Below are positions 35,626 through 46,169 of a DNA stretch of 64,000 bases, in pieces; the first letter of the stretch is position 1; each line of letters opens with the position of its first letter. Below the pieces are notes generated by a model. The model did not search any database. It was given only the letters and a program-made list of their open reading frames with translations, and was not told the origin of the DNA. This DNA comes from Metallyticus violacea. Lineage: Eukaryota; Arthropoda; Insecta; Mantodea; Metallyticidae. The translations under genes were made by a program, and so were the position numbers. The stretch is taken from assembly GCA_030762175.1 (NCBI GenBank), contig CM060843.1:119032869-119096868 (forward strand), given 5' to 3'.

Positions 35626-38600
35626 AGTAGCGAACTGCAATAGAAAGTCATTAACATTTATCAAATAAATGCCCCCCCCCAAAATATTACTGTTATAGAG
35701 ATTTATGTCCTCCGTTATACATTTACAATTTTGGTACCTTAAACTGATATTTCAAAGCGAATGTGGCCTTCTTTTAGGATACAATATTTATGTGAGATTT
35801 TATACTTAGAGTCTGAATACAGACATTCATCTCACAAATAGCAAAAACGTAATGGAATCGTGTCAGATAAGAAATGAGGTATTCACATCAATCACCCCTG
35901 CATGAACATAATATTCTATATTCTGTTCTGAGAATTCCATGCTGGACATGCATTAACTACTCGCCTATATGCTTACGCGAAATCAAAACCATTATTTCTG
36001 AATCGCAGAAACAAATGTTGCCATTGTAATGCAATTCATGGTTTATGAAAGAGCTAAATGAGCTTCTAAGCACTAGAACGGGCTTCACCTTAAAAAGATT
36101 CCCTGCAGTAGATTAATTTTTTTCTGATGTCTAGTGTTCTCACGTCTATGAAAATTGCAGGATGGGTCACAGCGCTTTGTTTGCTTTATATTACAAGAAC
36201 TTTGCAGAGAGTAATACATTGTGCTTTCATTAGGAGTCTTGAATGAAGCAATTAATATTAAGTCAACAAACACCGGTCATTCATTTCATGCACAGTGTTT
36301 AGGTATTAGAGGTCAGTAAATCGGCAATTTTGGCACAAATACTTTCTAAGAGAGCTTTTAGTTTAATTGCATACCATTTTTCTCTTCCTGTACCAAGTGT
36401 GTCGGAACTACTTAATATGCTAACTTGAAATAAAACAGTACAATTCAACAATTTCGTAGCATGAAAAGAAACAGAGAAGAAAATAATAACTGTGTGTAAC
36501 TTTAGGAATAATAAAAGCTTTTCCTAATTGGATAGAATGAGGGATATCAGCATGAACATAATGACAAAACCAGTTACTAATTTTAGTATCGAATTACAAG
36601 ACCAAGGTAATGTGTGGTATCAAATATGTGGAATATTTGTTTGGTTAAAAAATTCTCTCCAAAAACAAAAATTTTAAATACTTTAACTTAGAAAAGAAGC
36701 CTTAAACTCATTTAAATTGTAAAGGAAAAAGACTGTTTTTTTGTATATAAGAACTTGCAATTTATTAGTTGAAACTTAACTCTCTTAGAACCACTCTTCC
36801 GAAAATGACTTCAGTTGAGTCTTTAAATGAACAGATGACGGTTGCAAAAGCTACCTCTAATTTGATAGTCGTCGAGTGTATGCTTCTATCGCTTGAATTG
36901 ATCCGTTCTGGTGCATCTTCAGGTAAGAGAATATCAGTGTACTCCCTCTATTCGGTAAACTGTTCCACATTGTCCACCCGCATTAGCGAGGAAACAAAGT
37001 GTAGGTTCATCCAGGCGTAAGCGGGACGGGCAAATTCAGCTCTATCGACTGGAACACAGATTGAGAGATATTTTGCTCACTCTCGCTTTCTTTCAACTAG
37101 AAATTTGATATATGAAATAAATATTTACTTAATATCACTAATAATTGTTTCAGCGTTTCTTTTAATATTTTCTGTTCTTTACTCTGTGCTTCAAATTATG
37201 GCTGATACAGGTTTCCATATGAAAATAATAATGCGTTTACAAAAAGTTCTCGTACTATGCGTACAAACAGAAATATAGGTACGGTATTTCAAAACAGTGT
37301 TTCTACAGAGGGTAAAAAAGCAGTTCCCCCTACTTCAATAGCATTTTCAATTGATAAAATGGTAAATGTAAAGTACAAAACTTAAAATTTAAGGCCCATT
37401 GTACATGAAATGTTACTAATGGTGAAATGCTCATCTTATTTTTACACACAGTAGATGTAGCGGTATGCTATGCATCTTTGAATAGGAAAGAGCCTTTATG
37501 CTAGAATATCTTATGGCTAAAAAGACGTTCCAGTCATGAATGTTCTTTCTTTAGCCCACTTCCTGGGTTGCTCAATCTCCCATTATGCGAGATAACTTGG
37601 GCAATTGCTTAAGGGCTTCCGAGATAATTGTCATAGCCCTGCATTTTAACCGATGTCAGTTTAAATATAGAAGCCACTTTTCCTTTCCTGCAATAACTAG
37701 CTCCTGAATTTTTTCACCACTTTTTATATGCATTTTATAATAATCTAAAAGTATTTCATTTTTCTAATGTGTACTCATTACTTTAACCCGGCATACAACG
37801 TATGCTTAGTGAATTGCATTTTCAGTTAAATTATTTTGTGTGTTGTTAGAGGAAATTTTGGAAAAAGTTTAACATTGATAATCCATGATAGGTTATTAAC
37901 AGTTCTCTGAGCTTTTGTAATTTTTAACCGACCTGAGATTTTATTTCTGCTTTTAGCACCTTTTATGTTTAGCTAATTTGTGAGCAATATATTTTCAATC
38001 CATGCTTTTAGCATCTCCGCCTTCCACCTAAAACAATTAACTCCAGTGGCAGAGATGAAGGAAAAATAAAATAAAGTTGAGAGTTTTAGAAGATAATTAA
38101 GTTTATCGTTGTATTTTTACTTAAAGCTAAGTAATTGCTTTACAAATTTGAAGCTTCTAGGAGCGAGATTCGGAAATCCGGTGCTACACAGGACAAATCA
38201 AGGATCTTAAAACGAAAAGGAAAAATTCTGCAGAATTTGATCAGCTGTACTAATGTCATTAAAATTATTTGAATCTTCTGCGGAAACTGTTAACTTAATG
38301 TTGTTTTCAAATTCAAGCTTTTGTTAGGCATGGGTAAAGGTGAGTGGAAATAAATACGGAAGTCGCAAGAAACAGCGCATAGAAGAGGAAGATTCTTTGA
38401 AAATGTTCACCTTCAGTAACGTTCGCGTATTCGGTTTATGTATGACGGACGCTACATCGACACTGTCCCTTGCCTCTTAGACCTCATACTTTAAATTATT
38501 TTAATTTTTGTTTCTGGGGTGACCTGAAACGTACGATATAGTTCATCCGTTAAAGCTGTTTGATTGGAGCAAAAACTGTAGGTGTTTATCAACAATTTAA

Positions 38601-41600
38601 GAAATGAATCCGAAGAATTCGAAACTGAAATCTGAGAAGAATACCGCATTGTGTGTTATATTTTTGTTCTTACCAAACTTTTTTTTTCAAAATGTCATCA
38701 AGCTCTACAGTGTTTCAAACTACTATGAATTTTCAATTTTTCGTTTTAGACAAAAGTTTTAAACAACATTTGCTTAATTTCTTGAAAATAATCATAATAT
38801 CTAAAAAATACTATCCAAGACTGGATCCGTTGATCATAAGATATGAGAAGGCTACTTCTACTGAAAAGATTAGAAAAAATCAACATTTAATTATATTTAA
38901 GAGGTAGGTATTTGCTAACACTTTAAATGACCACTCTGTATAGTTAACTCTGTGTGTGAACATAGTACATAGGCCCAAAAATAAATTTTATCTGCACTAA
39001 TTTCAGAAAACCTCTACGTAAATCTTTAATTAGATCTCATTCAAAAGTAAATCAAACGTAAGACCATATGTATGTGCTTGCACTCTTAGAAATTGCCTGG
39101 AGGTTCCTATATGCATTCTCCGCAGTGAGTTCTCAATAAATTTTGAATGACGAGAAGCTAACCTAAAGTTGTGACAATCGCAACAATGGCGGAGCGTAGA
39201 TAATGTTCTGGCATAAAACGGGCCTCAGGATGTTTCTCGGAAGTGGCGCACCGGAACTCGAGTTCCCGGATATGCAAGGGAAGAAGTCATCGCCATCATC
39301 TTTAGAGAAGAAAGACCGTACTTTAGTACCGCGGAGCAACCGTTAGCGTTGTTCTTGCGATGCGTAGTGCGCTCAGAGACTTTTATTTCTTTGTTTATTT
39401 TCTGAAGAACAGCCCTTAAAACTAGCGGACCATTTTCGTGAAGAGATATAACGTAACAGTCAAGTAGTAGACTTGACCTTCACAAATACGTGGCTTACTT
39501 TGTCATTAAAACCAAAATAGTTATAAAATTGAATTTTAATTCGTTTTATGTCGTGTTTGCATTAGAACATTCTTTCTTCTCTTTTTCTTTATATATTAAA
39601 GTTTTTCATCTTTAAAATTTAAACTATATATCTTATCCAGTATGCCAAATTTATCATCAATGATTTAATCAAAGTACTGGCAAACAAATTTTAAAGTACA
39701 AGCATATCATAAAACCGCTTGCTTTAACAAGCAATAAAAGAGTTGAATGCTGTGCGTAGATTACCATAACTTCGATATTTGGCTTATAAACGCACGTTCC
39801 TAAAATTTTATAAAAATAATGACGGAACCTTAAGCCAATGTAATACAGTAAAACCGTTTATTAAAATATTTTAAAGATACATTCTACCTGGGTCACCGCA
39901 GTAACATACAAATAAAGTTCCTGGGCCTAACAATTTGGAATTTTTAAGAGCCGAGAGCATGTTTATCCATCGGGATCTTTTTTCCATGTTCTGAAGAAAG
40001 AGAAGCAAAATGAAATGAAGTCAGCACCCAGCTGGGCTAGAACCTCAATTTCGTGAGCACACGATTTGCTTGAGGTATTGTATCGACAGGAAACCAAAGA
40101 ATGCCTGAAAAAAAAAATCTCACAATGTGATGATTATTGACTGTAATCAATTGACTGGATATTTTGTTGATACTTTTTATCGTTAATGAAAAAAACTTCA
40201 GAGTATCACTTTAAAGTCTTATATGTATATGAAACCATGTGCATAAATTATAATTATCTTATGTAATTATATACTACATAAACAAAAATTAGGTTTATGA
40301 ATTGCTAACTGTTTAAATGAATAGTAAATAATGATGGTCCAAATCGGACAAGTTCTTTATATCTGTAACTTGAACTTCAACTTGAAATTCAACTTAATTA
40401 ACATCAGAGGACTGATTAACTGTGAAATTTAATAACATATTTACAAGTTACTTTAGCTTTAGTTGAATTTTAAGAGTAATTGTTATACATTCGTGAATTG
40501 TTACATATCTAATTAAACAGATTTTCTAAGTTACGTATATTGATCATGAACACTTCCAAGTAATTTATTTCTCTAAAATTAAATAGAAGTTATCCTGGTA
40601 CACAGACCATAGACCTGGATACAACAAATTGTTTGTGAGAAACGTGATCCCTCCCCGTTTCTTTTGAGCAAAGTTTCGGTTTTAAATCCATTCGTATTTC
40701 ATTTCCATGTTTGTGTTCTCTGAATTTTGTCTTGAACTGGACAACTAGACAAAACTCGACTTTGAGTTTTTATGTGAACATTATAACATTTTTAATTTAA
40801 AATATTTTTTGTTTGATTTTATTAGTTTATTTATCGATTCTGAAGTTTTAATGGATAGAATTTCTTATTTTTAAAGTAATATAGATCCATACGTGTTAAA
40901 CATGGTGATTAGGAAGAGCAGGAAAGAAACAACAAGATTTTTATCCAGCCATTAGTTTCGTTTCTTTTCCTTTTCTTGTGTAACACCGCCCAGCTAGTTA
41001 AAAAAAGAAACAAATATTTTAGGTGATCATCAATATGCAAGATATTTGGAAACATGGACGAGCACAACAACTTGTACATTTTATAAATTCTCCTTTTTAA
41101 TTTGAAACAACTTCATATTTAAAAAAGTGCTTTTCTATACTACAAGTGTTTTTTTTTAAATTTATCATAGATAAGATATGAAAACAATCTACGAGAGCGC
41201 AGTAGTTAGTAGTTAGTTCATACAATCTAAAGCTATAGTGTTTTAGCAATAAACCGTATCCATTGCTGAATTTAGGCGTACTGCAACTAACAGCGCCCTT
41301 AACTTCGACTCCGTTTCATTCCTTTTGTCATTTACTGAGCGTTGCTTTCTGAATCTGTTCTCTGATGGTCCCGCGGCAGTATGCATTTCATTTGTAAAGA
41401 TGATTACATATTGTATTCTATAACAAAGTATATATTCTTATAAACATCATTTCGAAGCCAAATGAGTTTGTTATGTGCGTGTGAAATTTCTTGAGAACAT
41501 CTGCAAAAAAAGTACACCTTTAAGGCAGAAAAAAGTATATTAAATTGGCGAAAATCTTAAAAGTTTGTTAACAAATAATTCCCAAAATTAAGGCATATGG

Positions 41601-41929
41601 GCTTTTCAGAATGTAAGGGGAAATTATTGGGAATGAAATCAGACATATACAGTGTTCTTGTCAATCAGAAAATGTTTTTCCGACAAAATGTATATATAGA
41701 CAATGGAAAGGGTAAATGTAGCAATGTAAAAATTGTATACACGTTTTATGAAGCAGTACGGATGATTCTGTTTGCTTCATACCTAGTATTCAAGATGTAA
41801 AACATTTTGTGAGCGGTAAGTTTAATAAAAAAAAAAATAATATAATTAGCCTTCGTTTTAACGACATAACTGAAGAAAACCACAGGTGGTGGGATTGGTG
41901 GTGATTCAGTTTAAAAGTATCACATATTA
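35625..41929. other. AT-rich DNA, no gene recognised
   Basis: A run of nine C lies at 35672..35680. A more GC-rich island at about 39170..39380 holds a 47-codon plus-strand frame (39203..39346) that I do not recognise. A minus-strand reading across 37020..36770 has only one stop but no motif. No exon, RNA gene or mobile element is supported. Confidence 0.45.
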
Positions 41930-42335
41930 CATACTGGGTCTAACAAGATATGACCAAACTTTTGGAAAACGTTCCTCACACATAGAAGAGGAAAATATGT
42001 TATATGGAGATGGATGCGGAAATGTTATATTTCCATGTTAGAAATCATTTTTTACAACTCTTCTTAGTATATTAATCAAGGGAAACGTACAGGAACAGAA
42101 TGTACCAGTATACTACATTAAATTCTTTCTTACATGAAATGTTAATGCCGTCCGCTGACATTGATACATGCATCAACCTGCCGTCGCATTGAATCCCGGC
42201 TACGCTGATGTATCCCTGGAGAATTGCGTATTGTTTCGCAGCCTTCCACAATACGGGCACGAAGACTCTCTGTATCTTGTACGGGGATTAGATATACAAG
42301 AGCCTTCAAATAGTAATCAAATGAGTCGCATGTCA
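41930..42335 (-). pseudogene. Mariner-type transposase C-terminus with 3' flank
   Basis: Minus-strand frame from 42335 reads CDSFDYYLKALVYLIPVQDT, then ESLRARIVEGCETIRNSPGI and RDSMRRQVDACINVSG. This is the C-terminal pattern of a mariner-like family in insects: W-G-Y-L-K-x-x-V-Y, a basic helix, RDSM-x-RR-x-x-ACI and a final GGHFEHF-like motif, broken here by a stop (GRH then stop then HF). The 3' flank down to about 41930 matches the inverted copy at 42407..42620. N-terminal and central catalytic parts are absent. Confidence 0.7.
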
Positions 42336-42406
42336 ACATTACCTTCCCACAAATGGAACACTGGCGGTGAACCTAAGAAATTCATTTTAACCAGATGTAA
42401 CCAAGA

Positions 42407-42620
42407 GGACATTTTGAACATTTCATGCAAGAAAGAGTTTCATAGAGTTCTATTGCTGTGTGTTTTCCATTATTTATGTACTATAAAGAAATGAGTATAA
42501 TGAGTATAATAACATGGAAATAAAGAGTTTCCGTACGCATGCTCATATTTATTTTCTTCAGAAGAGTGGGGAATGCATTGAAATTTGGTTGTATCTTTTT
42601 GTTAAATCCGGCATATCAAT
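42407..42620 (+). mobile_element. Second copy of the same transposon 3' end, inverted
   Basis: Begins at GGACATTTTGAACATTTCATG, the GHFEHF-type protein end, and matches the reverse complement of 41930..42150 in successive blocks: ACATTTCATG-AAGAAAGA, AACATGGAAATA, a TTTCCG block, and a TTTGGTTGTATCTTTTTGTTAA block. Only the last coding residues and the 3' untranslated part are present. An ATT microsatellite follows at 42633. Confidence 0.7.
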
Positions 42621-42631
42621 AGATAAGAACC

Positions 42632-42632
<1 letters not shown>

Positions 42633-42703
<71 letters not shown>
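42633..42703. repeat. ATT microsatellite
   Basis: About 70 bp of ATT repeat; it encodes the polyisoleucine of a spurious frame. Confidence 0.97.
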
Positions 42704-42704
<1 letters not shown>

Positions 42705-43817
42705 AATCTTCCTTGTACGTGCACTGTGAAGCATTAAAAGGTAGGTTTTATTTTTTTACTACTGACTAAAAATCTGCAAATGCACACGGTTGGGAGTATA
42801 AAAGCAAATTCTGGGGGGAGGGATCTAAAAAGAACGTTCTCTGCTTTTCATGAAGCTCGGCATGGTGAGGCAACAATACAAGCAAATAACAAATGTTTTA
42901 GTATCTCTGTAGCCAAGGCGTGTAAACGTTACGAATTTTGTACGTTCTGCCAAAAGCCTTGGTTTCGACTGTACGAAATAAATATATACGAATAGAAAGT
43001 AAAATAAACGCAGGACGTTTATAGCCCCAACAAAGCCCGACCTTATCCCTTCATGGGAGTTTAAATTAGCTTGGTGTGAAACCGAAAGTCGTAAAATTTG
43101 GAACGTTCGTAGTAGGGTGAGAGGAAGGCACAAGGTTTGCAAATTCACGAGTTTGTAAATATTTGGAATTGCCCACCAGTGTTATAACTGCATTCTTTTA
43201 TATTTTTACTGAATGTATATATGAAAACGCAATAAATTATAATGGCTAATCTTGTGTACCCCTAAACACCGATTTTACGGTTTTTTGTTTTTGTTTTGCA
43301 TAACTCGCAAAACGGCACTCACATAAATGTATTAATTAACATCTATTTCATAAATTGATTCATGTAGCCATTGTACTAAAAAGAAAATGAGCTCTAACTA
43401 TGCCCAGCAATTGTTCTAAATATAAGCTAACTGTTGGTGATATGGTTTTACTGTCGTTCTCGTACCCCTAAAGCTGGACCCAGGTTTAAGGAACGCCGGC
43501 CTTAGAATGTCAGTTATTTATTTCACTGGTGTACTTGCAGGTTCTTATAGAAAATTAAAAACGTCACGTTACTTGATATAAACAACAAAATTAGTATAAT
43601 ATACAGGGTATTGATCTGGTGTCTTTGGATACATGTTTTAGTGTCCGTCAGTCATTTGAACGGAGAGCATTGCGAGTAAATAGGCCTCAAATGGGGTATG
43701 GTAATGACTTTGTGTATTGCAGAGATAAAAATGGCCTTACAGTGTACAAGAAATGCTAAATGTTACACATTTTTTTTGATTTGGGGGTAAAGTTTAAAAT
43801 GAGTTAGTTATTTTTTT
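42704..43817. other. AT-rich DNA, no gene recognised
   Basis: Overlapping frames on both strands at 42780..43148 have no recognisable motif. Nothing else seen. Confidence 0.45.
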
Positions 43818-44090
43818 AATAATGTTTAACGCTCGTTTTTACTACAGAGGCACCACAGGCGGTGAACACTGATGATACATGAAACGGAATGATATATTCG
43901 GAAAGGATTTTTTAAGGAAGGAAACGTTTCAGGCCTAAGTTTAGGGTACTTCCCGGCATTTGCCATTTATGAGGACTGAGGAAAACCTGGAAAAAAAAAT
44001 CAGTCAGGGAGGACGGTCCTGGTGGGATTGGAACCCCAGACCTCCCGCTCACGAGTTCGCGCCTTAACGACCTCGGTCACCCGTGGCGGT
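43818..44090 (-). mobile_element. SINE family B, copy 4 (near full length)
   Basis: Minus-strand copy with head GGTGACCGAGGTCGTTAAGG, B-box region GGTTCCAATCCC, the standard core, and a 3' end GAGCGTTAAACATTATTAAA with an A-rich tail. Its structure is close to the family consensus. Confidence 0.9.
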
Positions 44091-44796
44091 GAATGGAAAT
44101 GGAATAAGCACTTATCTATTATTAATTGTAAAGCACGAGGTCAACTAAATGAGTTACTGCGTGTTCTGACTACGTGCCAGTAGTTCACTAGAGAGGATGT
44201 ACAATGCTATGATTAAGTCTACTCGGCTATATGGAAGTGAAATATGAGATTGGGGGACAGCGGAACATGTAAATAAAATTCAAGTCGATTTTTGGAAAAG
44301 GTTCTCGGGCTCTCCAAAGGAAGATCAAAATGTGGGGTCATGAGGAAGGCGGGTTGCTATGAAAATATGGTAAACAGCAAAATAAGGACGGCAAAAAACT
44401 GGCTTAGACTAATACAGGGAGACCATTCCACACTTCGTGCTGAATGCTATAGACACCAGATGCAAAATATAACATCATATTTTGTGCTGCGGAGGTGGAG
44501 AGAGGACTAGAGGAATTGACCTGGATCCAATATGGCAACGAGACAATGAAAATAAATATGTATAGGCGAAGGTAGAACAAGCCTAGAGGATATCAGCATA
44601 TGGGAATTCTAGGCAATTGTAACATGAAAGTCTCCATGAACCCACCGAATGAAATTAAATTAACCTGGATAAAGATGTGTATATGCTTGTTTTAGAAAGA
44701 AAGCCGAAATCAGGAATGCCCTGGTTTAGACTGGGAGGTTAGAAGACTCAAACAATAACGGATAGCTCTGGCAGGGAAATCTGCCCATTTTATGGA

Positions 44797-44807
44797 GGGA
44801 AGGAGGA
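44797..44807. repeat. Target-site duplication, left
   Basis: GGGAAGGAGGA, identical to 45067..45077. Confidence 0.85.
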
Positions 44808-45066
44808 TTTTATTTGTTTATTTAAGGACGCTCTTTAACATCTCAGGTCATCAGCGTCCCATTCTATTCAGAGCTTGAAACGGCCAACAAATTTTGCTCA
44901 GAGTCCTCTTCTTTCCAGCTTGAGGTTCTTTTTCGTGCCGTAAATGTAGACACGGGACCCACGGCTTTACTTCCCTTCCGAAGGAAGCCATATACTTACA
45001 ATTTTTACGCTCGAAAAAATCCATCGATCCTGGCCGGGCTTGAACCCGCGACCTTGGGTTTAGAAG
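44808..45066 (-). mobile_element. SINE family A, copy 5 (5'-truncated, with target-site duplications)
   Basis: Minus-strand copy running from the TAAATAAACAAATAAAA tail and 3' hairpin (44822..44863) to the B box (GGGTTCAAGCCC) and ending at about 45066, without the A box. It is flanked by the perfect 11-bp repeat GGGAAGGAGGA at 44797..44807 and 45067..45077. The insertion is in LINE coding remnant. Confidence 0.9.
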
Positions 45067-45077
45067 GGGAAGGAGGA
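45067..45077. repeat. Target-site duplication, right
   Basis: GGGAAGGAGGA, identical to 44797..44807. Confidence 0.85.
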
Positions 45078-45353
45078 ATGAGTACATATTCTGAGAAAAA
45101 CGCTGTTCCCAAAAAACTTTTTAAGGCAATAAGAGGTTGATTGGCATGCTGGAATCTGTTTGCGAACTACGATAATTGGTTGAATATGGACATTTTTCTA
45201 GCTAAAGTACGCGAAGCTAGAAGGAATTTTTTGCTAGTTAAAACGCAATTACTAGAATAATTATGAATAAAATGTAATCTTTTTTTAATTTACATATCTG
45301 TAAATATCGTTAACCATATTTCAAAAATTTTCAAAATGTTTAGTTATTTTATG

Positions 45354-45356
<3 letters not shown>

Positions 45357-45407
<51 letters not shown>

Positions 45408-45422
45408 ATTATTATTATTATC
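45357..45422. repeat. TTA microsatellite
   Basis: About 66 bp of TTA repeat with one interruption. Confidence 0.96.
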
Positions 45423-45458
45423 ATCATTGTTGTTGTTGATTGTTCCTCTTTCACATTG

Positions 45459-45733
45459 TCGCCACGAGTGGCCGAGGTCATTAAGGTGCGGATTCGTCAG
45501 CGGGAGGTCTGGGGTTTGAATGCCGAAGGACCGTTATCCCTGATTGAGGTTTTTTCCCGGTTTTCCTCAGTCCTCATAAATGGAAAATGCCGAGGAAGTA
45601 CCCTAAAGTTAGGCCTGGAACATTTCCCTCCTTAAGAATAAATCCTTTCCCAATTTATTATTTAATTTCATGCATCATCAGTATTCATCGCCTGTGGTGC
45701 TTCTGTACCAAAAACGGGTGTTAAACAACATTC
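45459..45733 (+). mobile_element. SINE family B, copy 5 (full length)
   Basis: Plus-strand copy with head GCCACGAGTGGCCGAGGTCA, B-box region GGTTTGAATGCC with one base changed, the GGTTTTCCTCAGTCC core and the AAAAACGGGTGTTAAACAAC end. It lies between a TTA microsatellite and an inverted LINE fragment. Confidence 0.9.
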
Positions 45734-45782
45734 ATTGTAGTGTGTATAATAAGAGATACACCTACTGCTGCTGCTACCTCAC

Positions 45783-46008
45783 CTGATCCAGATCCTCTGT
45801 TTACTCCCACCCCCAGATTTCCGCGCCATATGTCATCATCGTGAATCTGATCAGAACCCCGTAAACGGTTCACAGTAAACCTACAGGCAGATCTGGATGC
45901 GTATCCGCAGTGTCTCCTTCATTTCCATCTTGTGTTTCACTGTGTCAATGTGTAATGTGTATTTACAATTCATTGCAAAAGTAAGTCCTAGGTACACAAA
46001 GTTCAACC
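45783..46008 (-). mobile_element. Inverted fragment of the LINE found at 46170..48515
   Basis: The minus strand of this segment aligns with plus 47535..47710: TTGAACTTTGTGTACCTAGG, ACAGTGAAACACAAG, CTGTAGGTTTACTGTGAACC and CTGATCAGAT are shared with few differences. It covers the reverse transcriptase segment just after the catalytic core. It points the opposite way to the larger copy and begins about 160 bp from it. Confidence 0.8.
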
Positions 46009-46169
46009 GTTCACCTTACCTACATACACACAATCCGTAAGCAAAATTTGAGAGGGAAAATTAGAAAATTTTATGTAGAGGACCGTATTGAATGACATCA
46101 CTGACCTATCGTTTTGTAACTGGATACGAGGGAACATCTGAATACACGAGGAAACGATGGGGATGGGGG

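Larger units (their letters stand above)
44187..45259 (+). pseudogene. LINE reverse transcriptase protein, C-terminal third, SINE-interrupted
   Basis: Plus-strand reading gives RLYGSEI, then an in-frame stop, EHVNKIQVDFWKRF, a frame change to GLSKGRSKCGVMRKAGCYEN, KIRTAKNWLRLIQGDHSTLR, and near 44770 the start of a zinc-knuckle-like end (GREICPFYGGKE). These are the features that follow the catalytic domain in insect non-LTR retrotransposons. The zinc-knuckle-like region is split by SINE A copy 5 (44808..45066) and resumes as HILRKT. There are several stops and shifts. The catalytic part is not present. This LINE differs in sequence from the one at 46170..48515. Confidence 0.7.

Noticed and set aside
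42514..42729. 71-codon plus-strand frame rich in isoleucine
   Set aside because: The isoleucine run is the translation of an ATT microsatellite and the flanking part is transposon 3' untranslated sequence.
45336..45635. 99-codon plus-strand frame
   Set aside because: It is a TTA microsatellite joined to SINE B copy 5, not a gene.
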